64,000 nt of DNA from JAIBJN01 sp963830885 (GTDB lineage: Bacteria > Actinomycetota > Thermoleophilia > Gaiellales > Gaiellaceae). Position numbers and translations under genes: made by a program. The stretch covers positions 78,537 to 142,536 of the forward strand of contig CAWHOA010000038.1 of NCBI GenBank assembly GCA_963830885.1, given 5' to 3'. Shown here piece by piece: positions 17,864 to 25,823 of this stretch. The notes beneath the pieces were generated by a model. It had not been told where the DNA came from and made no database searches. It saw nothing but the letters and a program-made list of their open reading frames with translations. Numbering within the stretch: the first letter of the stretch is position 1; each line of letters starts with the position of its first letter.

Positions 17864-18469
17864 ATGCTAGACGACCGACAGCGCAAGTCCGCCAGCGCAA
17901 GTCGGGCGGCGGACGATGGTCGGGAGTGGCTGACTCTCGGCCAGGCTGCCGCTTTTCTCGGAGCGGCGCAGAGCACCGTGCGCAAATGGGCGGACGACGG
18001 ACGCGTGCCCGCGTTCTACACGCCGGGCGGCCATCGCCGGTTCCGCCGGGCCGACCTGGAGGCGTTCCTCGCGGGCCCGCGGACGACGCCACGTACGAGC
18101 CGCGCCGCGGCGCCGTCGGTGCTGGTCGTGGACGACGACGGGCCGCTGCGGGAGTTCATCCGCGTGAACCTCGAGGCCGAGGGCTTCTCCGTCCGCGAGG
18201 CGGCGAGCGCGACCGAGGGCCTCGAGGCTCTCGACGAGGAGCCGCCCGATCTGATTCTGCTCGATGTGATGATGCCGCGGATGGACGGCTGGGAGATGCT
18301 CCGCCGCGTGCAGGAGCGCCACGGCGTCGACGCGATCCAGGTGATCATGTACAGCGGGAAGCTCGAGGAGGCAGGGAAGGCCGAGGAGCACGGTGCGCAG
18401 GCGTTCATCGGCAAGCCGTTCGACCCCGGCAAGCTCCTCGAGGCGGCGAAGCAGCTCCTCGGTTCCTGA
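17864..18469 (+). CDS. excisionase-type HTH fused to a response-regulator receiver
   Basis: This 201-residue protein joins two modules in an unusual order. Residues about 22-70 form a BldC/MerR-like winged helix (EWLTLGQAAAFLGAAQSTVR, then TPGGHRRFRRADLEAFL). After a short linker, about 85-200 form a CheY-like receiver with the acidic pocket VLVVDDDG, the phospho-acceptor in LILLDVMMPRMDGW (about 133) and the conserved lysine in FIGKPF. Most response regulators carry the receiver first. No histidine kinase is adjacent. A TTG at 17855 lies six bases after TAGTTT (17843-17848), so a slightly earlier start is possible. Confidence 0.88.
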   Translation: MLDDRQRKSASASRAADDGREWLTLGQAAAFLGAAQSTVRKWADDGRVPAFYTPGGHRRFRRADLEAFLAGPRTTPRTSRAAAPSVLVVDDDGPLREFIRVNLEAEGFSVREAASATEGLEALDEEPPDLILLDVMMPRMDGWEMLRRVQERHGVDAIQVIMYSGKLEEAGKAEEHGAQAFIGKPFDPGKLLEAAKQLLGS

Positions 18470-18491
18470 GAACTCGAACCGGAACGACGGC

Positions 18492-18513
18492 ACAAGGCTT
18501 CATTTGGGTCGAG
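18492..18513 (+). repeat. copy B of the 22-nt element shared with the eno upstream region
   Basis: ACAAGGCTTCATTTGGGTCG plus AG matches 13541-13562 at 20 of 22 positions, with CTCGAACC (18473-18480) to the left. It lies between the HTH-receiver stop and the PAP2 gene. Confidence 0.6.
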
Positions 18514-18533
18514 TCCCTAAGAGCGAGGGCGCC

Positions 18534-19112
18534 ATGGCTCCCCTCGCCCTAGCGAACGCCGACCAGGAGGTCTTCACCTGGGTGGTCGAGCACCGCGTGC
18601 CCCCGCTCGACTGGGTCTTCGTCGGCCTGTCGGCGGCCGGGCAGGCCGGTCTCCTCTGGATCGGGCTTGCGCCACTCCTCGCGCTCTGGGCGGGGAAGCC
18701 GGTCCTCTTCACGACGATCGTGACCGCGGCCACCGTCTGGTCCGCCGACCTCCTCGCCCTCGCGCTCAAAGGCGTCTTCGACCGGGAGCGGCCCTACGAG
18801 GTGGTGCCGGCCGCGGACCCGCTCCTGCGCTGGGACGTCGGCGGTTCATTTCCGTCAGGACACGCGGCGACGAGCGTCGCCGGCGTGGTGATCCTCACCT
18901 ACCTGATCGGGCGGGGAGGCCTCTGGCTCGCGCTCCTCGCGGTCGCGGTCGGCTTCGCCCGGGTCTACGTGGGCGTGCACTACCCGCTGGACGTCCTCGC
19001 CGGCGCCGCGCTCGGGCTCGCCGTCGGCCTCGCGGCCGTCGGCGTCGTCAGACGTCTTCGCCCGACTTCAGCAGGCCGGCCACGATCAGGAGCAGCGCGG
19101 CCAGAAGGCTGA
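18534..19112 (+). CDS. PAP2 superfamily membrane phosphatase
   Basis: This is a predicted integral-membrane lipid phosphatase (undecaprenyl-pyrophosphate or phosphatidate phosphatase type). The 192-residue protein has five or six transmembrane helices and the three PAP2 motifs: KGVFDRERP (KX6RP), PSGHAAT, and ARVYVGVHYPLD (SRX5HX3D-like, with Ala in the first position). The substrate cannot be told from sequence; recycling of the bactoprenol carrier is plausible. ATG follows the shared 22-nt element. Its 3' end overlaps the convergent gene on the other strand by 65 bases. Confidence 0.9.
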   Translation: MAPLALANADQEVFTWVVEHRVPPLDWVFVGLSAAGQAGLLWIGLAPLLALWAGKPVLFTTIVTAATVWSADLLALALKGVFDRERPYEVVPAADPLLRWDVGGSFPSGHAATSVAGVVILTYLIGRGGLWLALLAVAVGFARVYVGVHYPLDVLAGAALGLAVGLAAVGVVRRLRPTSAGRPRSGAARPEG

Positions 19113-19527
19113 GCCAGATCCCGATCCCGCGCCCGACGGCCGGCTGGAAGGCTTCGGGGATGTCGATCAGGCGGACGAGGACGAGGATCGTCGCGGCCAG
19201 GCCGAGGGCCGCGATCACGATCCCGTCGGGCACGCTCGGCGGCAGCTCGACGCCGAAGGCGCGGAGCGCGAGCAAGAGCAAAACGAGGACGCCGATCGCG
19301 AAGACGAGCTTTCCGATCGTGCCCGTGTGCCAGCCGAGCACGGCCAGGTTGCCGCGCAGGTCGCCGGAGATCGAGTACCAACCCATGAAGGCGCTGAGCG
19401 TGAGGACGAGCCCGCCGAGCCAGGCGAGGAGCTCGCCGGTGCGCCAGAGCCCGGCGCCGCCCGGGCCGGCGGCCGGAGGACGTGCCGGGCCGAGCGGCCC
19501 GCCTCGACTCGCGCCCGGGCCCTCCAC
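19048..19527 (-). CDS. four-helix membrane protein of unknown function
   Basis: The 159-residue protein has a proline/glycine-rich N-terminus of about 30 residues and four hydrophobic helices at about 32-50, 70-90, 100-118 and 130-155. It ends in LLKSGEDV. No catalytic motif is visible. It converges on the PAP2 gene with a 65-base tail-to-tail overlap. It is three bases from the gene upstream of it on the same strand, so the two minus-strand genes form an operon. Confidence 0.75.
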   Translation of the reverse strand: MEGPGASRGGPLGPARPPAAGPGGAGLWRTGELLAWLGGLVLTLSAFMGWYSISGDLRGNLAVLGWHTGTIGKLVFAIGVLVLLLLALRAFGVELPPSVPDGIVIAALGLAATILVLVRLIDIPEAFQPAVGRGIGIWLSLLAALLLIVAGLLKSGEDV

Positions 19528-19530
19528 TCC

Positions 19531-19794
19531 CTACAACCCGAACACGGAGCCGATCGTGTCCCAGATCGACAGGCTCAGGAAGAGGGTCAGGAAGACCAGC
19601 ACTCCAAGGAGGGCGAGGAAGCGGATTCCGGCGAGGCGCTGCTCCCGCTGGTGCTCGTGCAGCGCGTGGCGCTTCGCCCGCTCGCGGCGAAGACGACGGC
19701 GAACCGCATGAGGATCGAGCGGGGGGTTGTCGGAGGGAACGTCCCTCGCTGGAACGTTCTCCCACTGTGCGCGACGGGGGGCGGGTGCTGCCAC
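19531..19794 (-). CDS. small membrane protein with basic N-terminal half
   Basis: The 87-residue protein has a highly basic, helical segment (RRRLRRERAKRHALHEHQRE, about 32-51) followed by one transmembrane helix (about 58-80, FLALLGVLVFLTLFLSLSIW). No family is recognised. It is the first gene of a two-gene minus-strand operon and is divergent from the SpoIIE-type phosphatase gene. Confidence 0.7.
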   Translation of the reverse strand: MAAPAPRRAQWENVPARDVPSDNPPLDPHAVRRRLRRERAKRHALHEHQREQRLAGIRFLALLGVLVFLTLFLSLSIWDTIGSVFGL

Positions 19795-19866
19795 GACCCC
19801 GGATTCTTGCGGCTAGAGACGACAGCCGCAAGCTGAGGTGACCGTGCCCGGTCCCGACGCCGCGGG

Positions 19867-19872
19867 GATAAT
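19867..19872 (+). promoter_or_regulatory. -10 box GATAAT before the GAF/SpoIIE gene
   Basis: GATAAT ends six bases before the ATG at 19879, with no Shine-Dalgarno, fitting a leaderless transcript. Confidence 0.5.
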
Positions 19873-19878
19873 GGGTCG

Positions 19879-22638
19879 ATGGAGGAACTCGACCCATCCT
19901 TGCAGGAGGCTGAGGCGCCGCCGACCGAGGCGGCCGGGAGCGCGCTCCAGGCCTTCGCCGTGGCGGCGCTCGAGCTCGTTGGCGGCGATCAGGGCGAGCG
20001 CGCGCTGGCTCCGCTCCTGCGCGCGGTCGCCCTCGGTACCGGCGCGGAGCTCGTTGTCGCCAGGCTGGTGGACAATGGGGGCCGCCTGGTTGTCCGAGGC
20101 GTCGACTCCGGATCGACCGCGCTTGCCGCCGAGCTCCAGGGGACGCAGTTCGCCGCCGCCGAGGCGCCGACCCACGAGGTCGAGCTGGAGGAGGCCGCCG
20201 GCGACCCTGCAGCACCTCCCGCGGTGCGGCGGATTGCCGCGCGCACAAGGCTGCCGGTCGTCAGGCTCGTCCCGGTCGCGATCGAGGGCGAAGTCGTCGC
20301 GCTGCTCGAGCTGTACCGCTCCGGCCTCGGCTTCGGACCGGAGGAGGCGGCGCTGGCGCGCGCAGCTGCGGCGCACGTCGCCCTGGCCGTCAAGCTCGAG
20401 CGTGCCGACAGCAACGGGGCAAACGGGCACGGCGATCTCTCCCGCGACCAGCTCGAGCAGCTCGGCGAGGCGCTGGCGGCCGGGACGGACGAGGAGGAGG
20501 CCGCGCGGCAGATCGTGCGGCTCGCCGCCGAGGCCGTGGGAGCAACGGGTGGAACGCTCTGGCGCCTCGATCCGGAAGGGATGCCGTCGCTGCTCGCCTC
20601 GCACGGCTTCGGCGCTGCCGCGCCCGGCCCCGTCGAGGCGGCCGAGAGCGTGCGGCGCGCGCTCGAAGACGGCGACCGGAACGCGCTGCGCTCGGGCTCG
20701 TGGCTTCTCTACACCTTGCCGTTGGGAGAGCCTCCCTCCGCGGCTCTCCGGCTCTCCTTCGACGCCGAGGGAGCTGCCGAGCCGGGCCTGGAGCGCCTGT
20801 CACCGTTCGGCGCGGGAGCGGCGCTCGCGCTCCGCCGCAGCCGCCACGCCGCCGAGGTCGAGGCGGCGCTCGGGCGCTCGCAGACGCTCGTCGCGGTCGT
20901 GAGCCAGGCGATCGCCCAGCTCTCGCTGACGCACACGCTCGAGATCGCGGTCGAGCGAGTCGCCGAGCTGGCCTCGAGCCGGCAAGTCGCCGTGTACCTG
21001 CGCGACGAGGGCCGTCTCGTCCCCCGCGCGGCGCGCGATCTCGGCGGCCCGCATGAGGAGCTGGCCGAGCGGCTCTTGGAGCTGGCGCTCGGCCCCTTCC
21101 GCAGCCGCGGCTTCCTCTTCGTCGAGGACCTGAAGGCCGACCCGCGCCTCGCGGGGCTCGAGCGCGTCGTCGAGGAGAGCGGCGTCCGCCGGGTGCTCTT
21201 CATCCCGCTCCTCGTCCGCGACGAGACCATCGGAGCCCTCGCCGTCTACCGGCGGCGGCCCCGCCCGTACCGGGAAGGGGAGGAGAGCCTGCTCCTGGCG
21301 CTCTCCGGGCAGCTCGCGGTCGCCGTCCAGAACGCGCGCCTGCACGAACGCGCCAAGGAGCTCTCGAAGATTCTCGAGCGCACCCTCGAGTCCGAGCGGC
21401 TGGCCGCCCGTCAGCTCCGCGGCCTCTATGCGGTGTCGCAGTCCTTCGCCGAGAGCCTGTCCCTGGAGGCGACCCTGGCCGGCGTCGCGAGGGCCATGGT
21501 CGACCTGCTCGACGCCGATGCCGCGGTGATCCGCATGCCCGACGAGCGCAACGAGGTGCTGACCGCCCGCGCGGTGCACGTCCGAGATCCGGCCGTCGAG
21601 GAGGTCGTCGCCGGGCTGGTCGCCCGTCCGCAGCCGCTCGCGGCGCCGCTCGCGCGCCGGCTCCTGCGTTCGAAGCAGGCCGTGCTGCTCCAGCCCGGAA
21701 CGGCCGCGCCGGAGGACGCGCACCGAGTGCTCGAGCCCTTCCTCCGGCAGGGCGCCACCGCGGCCGTCCTCCCGCTGGCGACGCCCGGCGAGGTGCTCGG
21801 GACGCTGACGGTCGTCTCCTTCGACCCGTCGCGCCCGCTCGAGCAGTCGGGGATCGACGCCGCGACTGCCGCCGGGGCGCAGGCCGCCCTGGCGATCGAC
21901 AACGCCCGCCTCTACCAGCAGCAGAAGGAGTTCGCCGAGGCCATGCAGCGCTCGCTCCTCCCCCGGGAGCTTCCGCAGGTGCCGGGCCTCGAGATCGGCC
22001 ATGTCTACCAGTCGTCGGCGCGGGTCGACGTCGGCGGCGACCTCTACGACTTCGTCGCACTCGGCGACGGCCGGCTCGCGGTCGTGATCGGGGACGTGCT
22101 CGGCAAGGGGATCTCGGCCGCAGCGGACATGGCGATGGCGAAGTACAGCTTCCGGGTGCTCGCGCGCGAGGGCGGCGAGCCCGCAGCCTTCCTTCAGGCC
22201 GCGAACGACGTCGCCTGCGAGGAGATCGAGCCGGGGAAGTTCGTCACGCTCCTGGCCGTCGTCGTCGACGTAGGTCGGCGCGTGGTCACCGCCGCGAGCG
22301 CGGGCCATCCGCCCGCGCGCGTGGTCGACACGCACGGAAACGTGACGGCGCTCGGCGGCACCGGGCTCCCGCTCGGGATCGAGCCGGCGCAGGAGTACGC
22401 GGGCGAGCGCGCCTGGCTCGAGCGGGGTGCGGTCGTCGTCCTCTACACGGACGGCGTCGTCGAGGCGCGGCGCGACGGCGAGCTCTACGGCGAGGAGCGG
22501 CTCGACCGGCTCGTCGCCGAGGGCCGCCGCCTGCCGGCGCAGGAGCTGGCCGACGAGATCCTCGCCGACTGCCGCGCCTTCGCGGGTGGCGAGCTTGCCG
22601 ATGACTGCGCCGTCGTCTGCCTGAAGCTGGCACGCTGA
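19879..22638 (+). CDS. multi-GAF PP2C (SpoIIE-type) serine phosphatase
   Basis: This is a large signalling phosphatase (919 residues). Three or four GAF-like sensory modules fill about 20-175, 190-320, 340-490 and 520-690. The C-terminal SpoIIE/RsbU-type PP2C domain covers about 700-919, with the metal motifs VDVGGDLYDF and GDVLGKGISAA, then TAASAGHPPARVV and VLYTDGVVEARRDGE. Such proteins usually dephosphorylate an anti-anti-sigma factor in partner-switching control of sigma-B-like factors. No anti-sigma or STAS gene is nearby, so its partner lies elsewhere. There are no transmembrane segments. A four-base gap leads to the next gene. Confidence 0.92.
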   Translation: MEELDPSLQEAEAPPTEAAGSALQAFAVAALELVGGDQGERALAPLLRAVALGTGAELVVARLVDNGGRLVVRGVDSGSTALAAELQGTQFAAAEAPTHEVELEEAAGDPAAPPAVRRIAARTRLPVVRLVPVAIEGEVVALLELYRSGLGFGPEEAALARAAAAHVALAVKLERADSNGANGHGDLSRDQLEQLGEALAAGTDEEEAARQIVRLAAEAVGATGGTLWRLDPEGMPSLLASHGFGAAAPGPVEAAESVRRALEDGDRNALRSGSWLLYTLPLGEPPSAALRLSFDAEGAAEPGLERLSPFGAGAALALRRSRHAAEVEAALGRSQTLVAVVSQAIAQLSLTHTLEIAVERVAELASSRQVAVYLRDEGRLVPRAARDLGGPHEELAERLLELALGPFRSRGFLFVEDLKADPRLAGLERVVEESGVRRVLFIPLLVRDETIGALAVYRRRPRPYREGEESLLLALSGQLAVAVQNARLHERAKELSKILERTLESERLAARQLRGLYAVSQSFAESLSLEATLAGVARAMVDLLDADAAVIRMPDERNEVLTARAVHVRDPAVEEVVAGLVARPQPLAAPLARRLLRSKQAVLLQPGTAAPEDAHRVLEPFLRQGATAAVLPLATPGEVLGTLTVVSFDPSRPLEQSGIDAATAAGAQAALAIDNARLYQQQKEFAEAMQRSLLPRELPQVPGLEIGHVYQSSARVDVGGDLYDFVALGDGRLAVVIGDVLGKGISAAADMAMAKYSFRVLAREGGEPAAFLQAANDVACEEIEPGKFVTLLAVVVDVGRRVVTAASAGHPPARVVDTHGNVTALGGTGLPLGIEPAQEYAGERAWLERGAVVVLYTDGVVEARRDGELYGEERLDRLVAEGRRLPAQELADEILADCRAFAGGELADDCAVVCLKLAR

Positions 22639-22642
22639 GCCG

Positions 22643-24208
22643 GTGACGACCGTCGCCGAAGCCGCCGCGGCTCCCGCGGCCCAGGCCGCCGTGGGGCGGA
22701 CGCGCCTCGGCGTCGTCGTGTTCACCGCGGGCGCCGCCACCCTGGCCACCGAGATCGCCGCGTCGCGGCTCCTGGCGCCGTACTTCGGGAGCTCGACGAT
22801 CGTCTGGGCGAACATCATCGGGCTGATCCTGCTCTACCTCTCGCTGGGCTACTGGCTGGGAGGGAAGGTGGCCGACCGCCGGCCCGAGCCGCGGCTGCTC
22901 GGCTGGATGATCCTGGGTGCGGCGGGAGCCGTCGCGCTGACGCCCTTCATCGCGCGTCCGATCCTCGAGGTCACCCTGCGCGGCCTCGACGCGGTCTCCG
23001 TCGGCGCGGTCGTGGGCTCCTTCTTCGCGGCCCTCGCGCTCTTCGCCATCCCGATCACGCTGCTCGGCGCGGTGGCGCCGTTCGCGATCCGGCTCGCCCT
23101 CGTGGACGTGGCCGAGGCGGGCGCGGTCGCAGGTCGCCTCTACGCGCTCTCCACGGTCGGGAGCATCGTAGGGACGTTCCTCTCGGCGATCGTGACGATC
23201 CCGCTCCTGGGGACGCAGCGGACGATGCTCGGCTCCGCCGTCCTGCTCGTGCTGGCGGCGGCGCTCCTGCTCGGCCCGCGCTGGCAGCTCCTGACCCTCG
23301 CCGCCGCAGGGCTGCTCTTCGTCCCCACAGGGACGATCAAGGCGAGCAGCGGCCTCCTGTACGAGACGGAGTCCTCGTACCAGTACATCCAGATCGTCGA
23401 GCGCTCGGACGGCTCGCGCGCGCTGAAGCTCAACGAGGGCGTCGCCGTGCACTCCGTCTGGCACGAGGACTCGGTGCTGACGGGCGGCGTCTGGGACACG
23501 TTCCTGCTCGTGCCGCCGCTCCTCGACAGGCCGGTCGAGAAGATGCTCGTGATCGGGAACGCCGGCGGCACCGTCGCCCGCGCGTACGGCGAGCTCTACC
23601 CGGACGTGGAGATCGACGGCGTCGAGATCGACCCGGAGGTCAGCGAAGCGGCAAGGCGCTGGCTCGGGCTGAACGACAACCCCAACCTGAGCGTGATCAC
23701 GGACGACGGCAGGCCGTTCCTCGAGCTGACGGACGAGACGTACGACCTCATCGTCGTCGACGCCTACCACCAGCCCTACATCCCGTTCTACCTGGCGACG
23801 CGCGAGTTCTTCCAGGCCGTCCGGGAGCACCTGCGGCCGGGTGGGGTCGTCGCGCTGAACGTCGCGGGCGTGCCCGGCGACGAGCGGCTGTCCGAGGCGA
23901 TCGGCAGCACGCTGCTCGCCGAGTTCCCGGAGGCGTGGCGCTGGCGGCCGCTTCGCTTCAACGAGCTCATGCTCGGGTTCGATGCGGAGGTGGGTCGCGA
24001 CGCGCTCGTCGAGCGTGCCGAGGAGGCTCCGGCCGAGGTCGAGTCGCTCGTGCCGCTCTTCCAGGACGGGCTCCGCCCCGTCGTCGCGGCCGAACGGCCG
24101 CTCACCGACGACCGTGCCCCGGTCGAGTGGCTCACCGACCGCATGATCATCGACTTCATCTCTCGCGGCGGCGAGCTCGACGAGGACTACTTGCCGACGC
24201 GCCCGTAG
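22643..24208 (+). CDS. membrane-bound spermidine-synthase-like protein
   Basis: The 521-residue protein has an N-terminal block of about seven transmembrane helices (about 20-235) fused to a cytoplasmic spermidine/spermine-synthase-like Rossmann domain (about 240-500). The latter shows MLVIGNAGGTVARAYGELYP (SAM-loop position), DGVEIDPEVSEAARRW and DLIVVDAYHQPYIPF. The classical GGGDG loop is replaced by GNAGG, so true aminopropyl transfer is doubtful; a methyltransferase-like or unknown role is possible. GTG start lies four bases after the SpoIIE-type gene, suggesting co-transcription. The 3' end overlaps a convergent gene by 22 bases. Confidence 0.88.
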   Translation: MTTVAEAAAAPAAQAAVGRTRLGVVVFTAGAATLATEIAASRLLAPYFGSSTIVWANIIGLILLYLSLGYWLGGKVADRRPEPRLLGWMILGAAGAVALTPFIARPILEVTLRGLDAVSVGAVVGSFFAALALFAIPITLLGAVAPFAIRLALVDVAEAGAVAGRLYALSTVGSIVGTFLSAIVTIPLLGTQRTMLGSAVLLVLAAALLLGPRWQLLTLAAAGLLFVPTGTIKASSGLLYETESSYQYIQIVERSDGSRALKLNEGVAVHSVWHEDSVLTGGVWDTFLLVPPLLDRPVEKMLVIGNAGGTVARAYGELYPDVEIDGVEIDPEVSEAARRWLGLNDNPNLSVITDDGRPFLELTDETYDLIVVDAYHQPYIPFYLATREFFQAVREHLRPGGVVALNVAGVPGDERLSEAIGSTLLAEFPEAWRWRPLRFNELMLGFDAEVGRDALVERAEEAPAEVESLVPLFQDGLRPVVAAERPLTDDRAPVEWLTDRMIIDFISRGGELDEDYLPTRP

Positions 24209-24600
24209 AGGGCCGGTGCGGCCAGCACGCCGAGGAGGACGCCCGCCGCGACGAGCTGTGCCGAGGCGGGGATGCCGCCCGCTTTGTGCCAGCCGCGCAC
24301 GCGGTGGCTGGGGAAGAGCTTGCGCCCGCCGGGGCGCGGCAGCGGGAGAACGTGCTCGACATCCGGGACCGAAGCTCCGACTGCGCCGAACACGGCCGGG
24401 TCGAGCGGCCCGCGTGCCGCGGCAAGCAGGGCGAGCCCGGCGAAGCCGCTGAGCGTCTCGAAGCGGCGCGAGGCCACGTCCTGGTGCGGGACGGCGTCGC
24501 CGGCCGCGTGCGCGGCGAGCCCCAGGAGCAGGGCCCGGCCGCGTGTCCCGGCGAGGGATCCGACGATCCCGCCGGTGGCGACATGGAGCGAGACGATCAC
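24187..24600 (-). CDS. small multi-helix membrane protein, possibly a DUF457-like hydrolase
   Basis: The protein of about 137 residues begins VIVSLHVATGGIVGSL and contains AAHAAGDAVPHQD and SVPDVEHVLP. These histidine/aspartate-bearing turns between hydrophobic helices resemble the YdjM/DUF457 metal-dependent membrane hydrolase group, but the match is only by eye. A longer version starting at the ATG at 24639 would add 13 residues encoded partly inside the inverted repeat at 24634-24650, so the GTG at 24600 is preferred. It converges with the spermidine-synthase-like gene. Confidence 0.65.
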   Translation of the reverse strand: MIVSLHVATGGIVGSLAGTRGRALLLGLAAHAAGDAVPHQDVASRRFETLSGFAGLALLAAARGPLDPAVFGAVGASVPDVEHVLPLPRPGGRKLFPSHRVRGWHKAGGIPASAQLVAAGVLLGVLAAPALYGRVGK

Positions 24601-24633
24601 CAGCGAAGGATTGCAGCCCGAGCCATGGTTCAG

Positions 24634-24798
24634 GAGCACGCTTCAGAGCGCAGCCCTGTGCCGCCGGGCCGCGCTGCTCGCCCCGAAGACTGCGTCCTCG
24701 GTCGCGCCCGTAGCCTCCGGCTACGAACGCTCCCTGCGTCCTTGTTTCGGAACGACCATCGCACCCCGGACGACGAGGCGTCGCTCCGAAGCGTGCTC
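24634..24798. mobile_element. 165-bp element bounded by 17-bp inverted repeats (MITE-like candidate)
   Basis: GAGCACGCTTCAGAGCG (24634-24650) and CGCTCCGAAGCGTGCTC (24782-24798) are inverted repeats matching at 16 of 17 positions, separated by 131 bases. Inside is a perfect hairpin, CGTAGCC-TCC-GGCTACG (about 24709-24725). The interior has no gene. No transposase is encoded and no clear target-site duplication is seen, so it is either a non-autonomous miniature element or a long regulatory hairpin. It fills the space between two divergent genes. Confidence 0.45.
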
Positions 24799-24812
24799 TA
24801 ACATCTCCGACG

Positions 24813-25772
24813 GTGGGTCGGGCAGCCGGAATCCTGGGAGCTCTCGTCGTCATGCTCGTGGCGGCGTCGCCCGTTGGGGCGCAGGAGCCCACGGTCCCGC
24901 TCGGTGTCACGGTGTCTGGAGTCGACGTCGGCGGCCTCACCGAGGTGCAGGCGACGGAGGCGCTCGATGCGTTCTTCGCGCAGCGGCTAACCCTCGCGCT
25001 CCGCCAGACCACGGTCACCGTCGCCCCGAGCCGCCTCGGTGCCCGCGCGCGAGTCCTCCGCGCCGTCGACCAGGCGCTCCTCGCGGCACCGGGAACGGCG
25101 CTGACCCTCGACGTCGCGATCGTCGACTGGAGGCTCAAGGCCTGGATCAACAAGCGGGCGAGGATCTTCGACCGCGCCGCCGTCTCGGCCCGCGCCTACC
25201 TCGTCGGCCTCAGGCCGCACCTGCGGGAGGCCCGGCCGGGGCGGAGCATCGTCCGCCCGCACGCCCGGATCCGGCTGCTGGGAGCGCTGCGAAACCACCG
25301 GCGCGACACCGTGGTCATACCCGTCCGCACGCTCCGTCCTGCGATCACGGCGAACCGCTTCGGCGCCGCGATCGTCATCCGCCGTGGCTCGAAGCGGCTG
25401 ACCCTCTACCGCGGCGTCGGCCCCGGAGCGATGGGGTACGTCCGGGCGTTCCCGATCGCCACCGGCATGGCCGCCTACCCGACGCCGCTCGGCAGCTTCA
25501 CCATCCGGAGAATGGCGCGGAACCCCTGGTGGTACCCGCCGCCGAGCGACTGGGCCAAGGGCGCGGAGCCGATCCCGCCCGGCCCCGGCAACCCGCTCGG
25601 CACACGCTGGATGGGCCTGAGCGTCGGCGGAGTCGGGATCCACGGCACGCCCGACGCTGCGTCGATCGGCTACTCCGCCTCGCACGGCTGCATCCGCATG
25701 CGAATCGGCGACGCCGAGTGGCTCTTCGAGCGCGTCCGCCTCGGCACCCCGGTCTTCATCGTCGGCTCGTAA
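24813..25772 (+). CDS. secreted L,D-transpeptidase (YkuD family)
   Basis: This is a predicted extracytoplasmic cross-linker of peptidoglycan (3-3 links or protein attachment). The 319-residue protein has an N-terminal signal peptide (about 1-23, ending SPVGAQ), a central region resembling the peptidoglycan-binding/PG4 domain (about 35-180) and the YkuD domain (about 195-319). The catalytic signature is complete: GVGIHGTPDAASIGYSASHG followed by CIRMR, with nucleophile Cys near 294. A TAACAT box (24799-24804) eight bases before the GTG supports this start. A terminator-like hairpin follows the stop. Confidence 0.94.
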   Translation: MGRAAGILGALVVMLVAASPVGAQEPTVPLGVTVSGVDVGGLTEVQATEALDAFFAQRLTLALRQTTVTVAPSRLGARARVLRAVDQALLAAPGTALTLDVAIVDWRLKAWINKRARIFDRAAVSARAYLVGLRPHLREARPGRSIVRPHARIRLLGALRNHRRDTVVIPVRTLRPAITANRFGAAIVIRRGSKRLTLYRGVGPGAMGYVRAFPIATGMAAYPTPLGSFTIRRMARNPWWYPPPSDWAKGAEPIPPGPGNPLGTRWMGLSVGGVGIHGTPDAASIGYSASHGCIRMRIGDAEWLFERVRLGTPVFIVGS

Positions 25773-25794
25773 GGAGGGGTTGACGACCCCTCCT
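25772..25794 (+). terminator. perfect 9-bp terminator-like hairpin after the L,D-transpeptidase
   Basis: AGGAGGGGT (25772-25780) pairs with ACCCCTCCT (25786-25794) around the loop TGACG. There is no U-run. The T before the loop plus the loop spell TTGACG, a possible -35 box for the next promoter (20-base spacing to TAGACT). Confidence 0.55.
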
Positions 25795-25805
25795 GGGCGC
25801 CCCGC

Positions 25806-25811
25806 TAGACT
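25806..25811 (+). promoter_or_regulatory. -10 box TAGACT before the TlpA-like gene
   Basis: TAGACT ends twelve bases before the ATG at 25824. Transcription would start within about six bases of the ATG. Confidence 0.5.
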
Positions 25812-25823
25812 CGGTGGCGTCTC

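Noticed and set aside
19879..22638. Minus-strand gene covering 20800-22818
   Set aside because: A long minus-strand frame exists here, as at 8397-11321 and 35782-39087. All three are antisense shadows of well-supported plus-strand genes.
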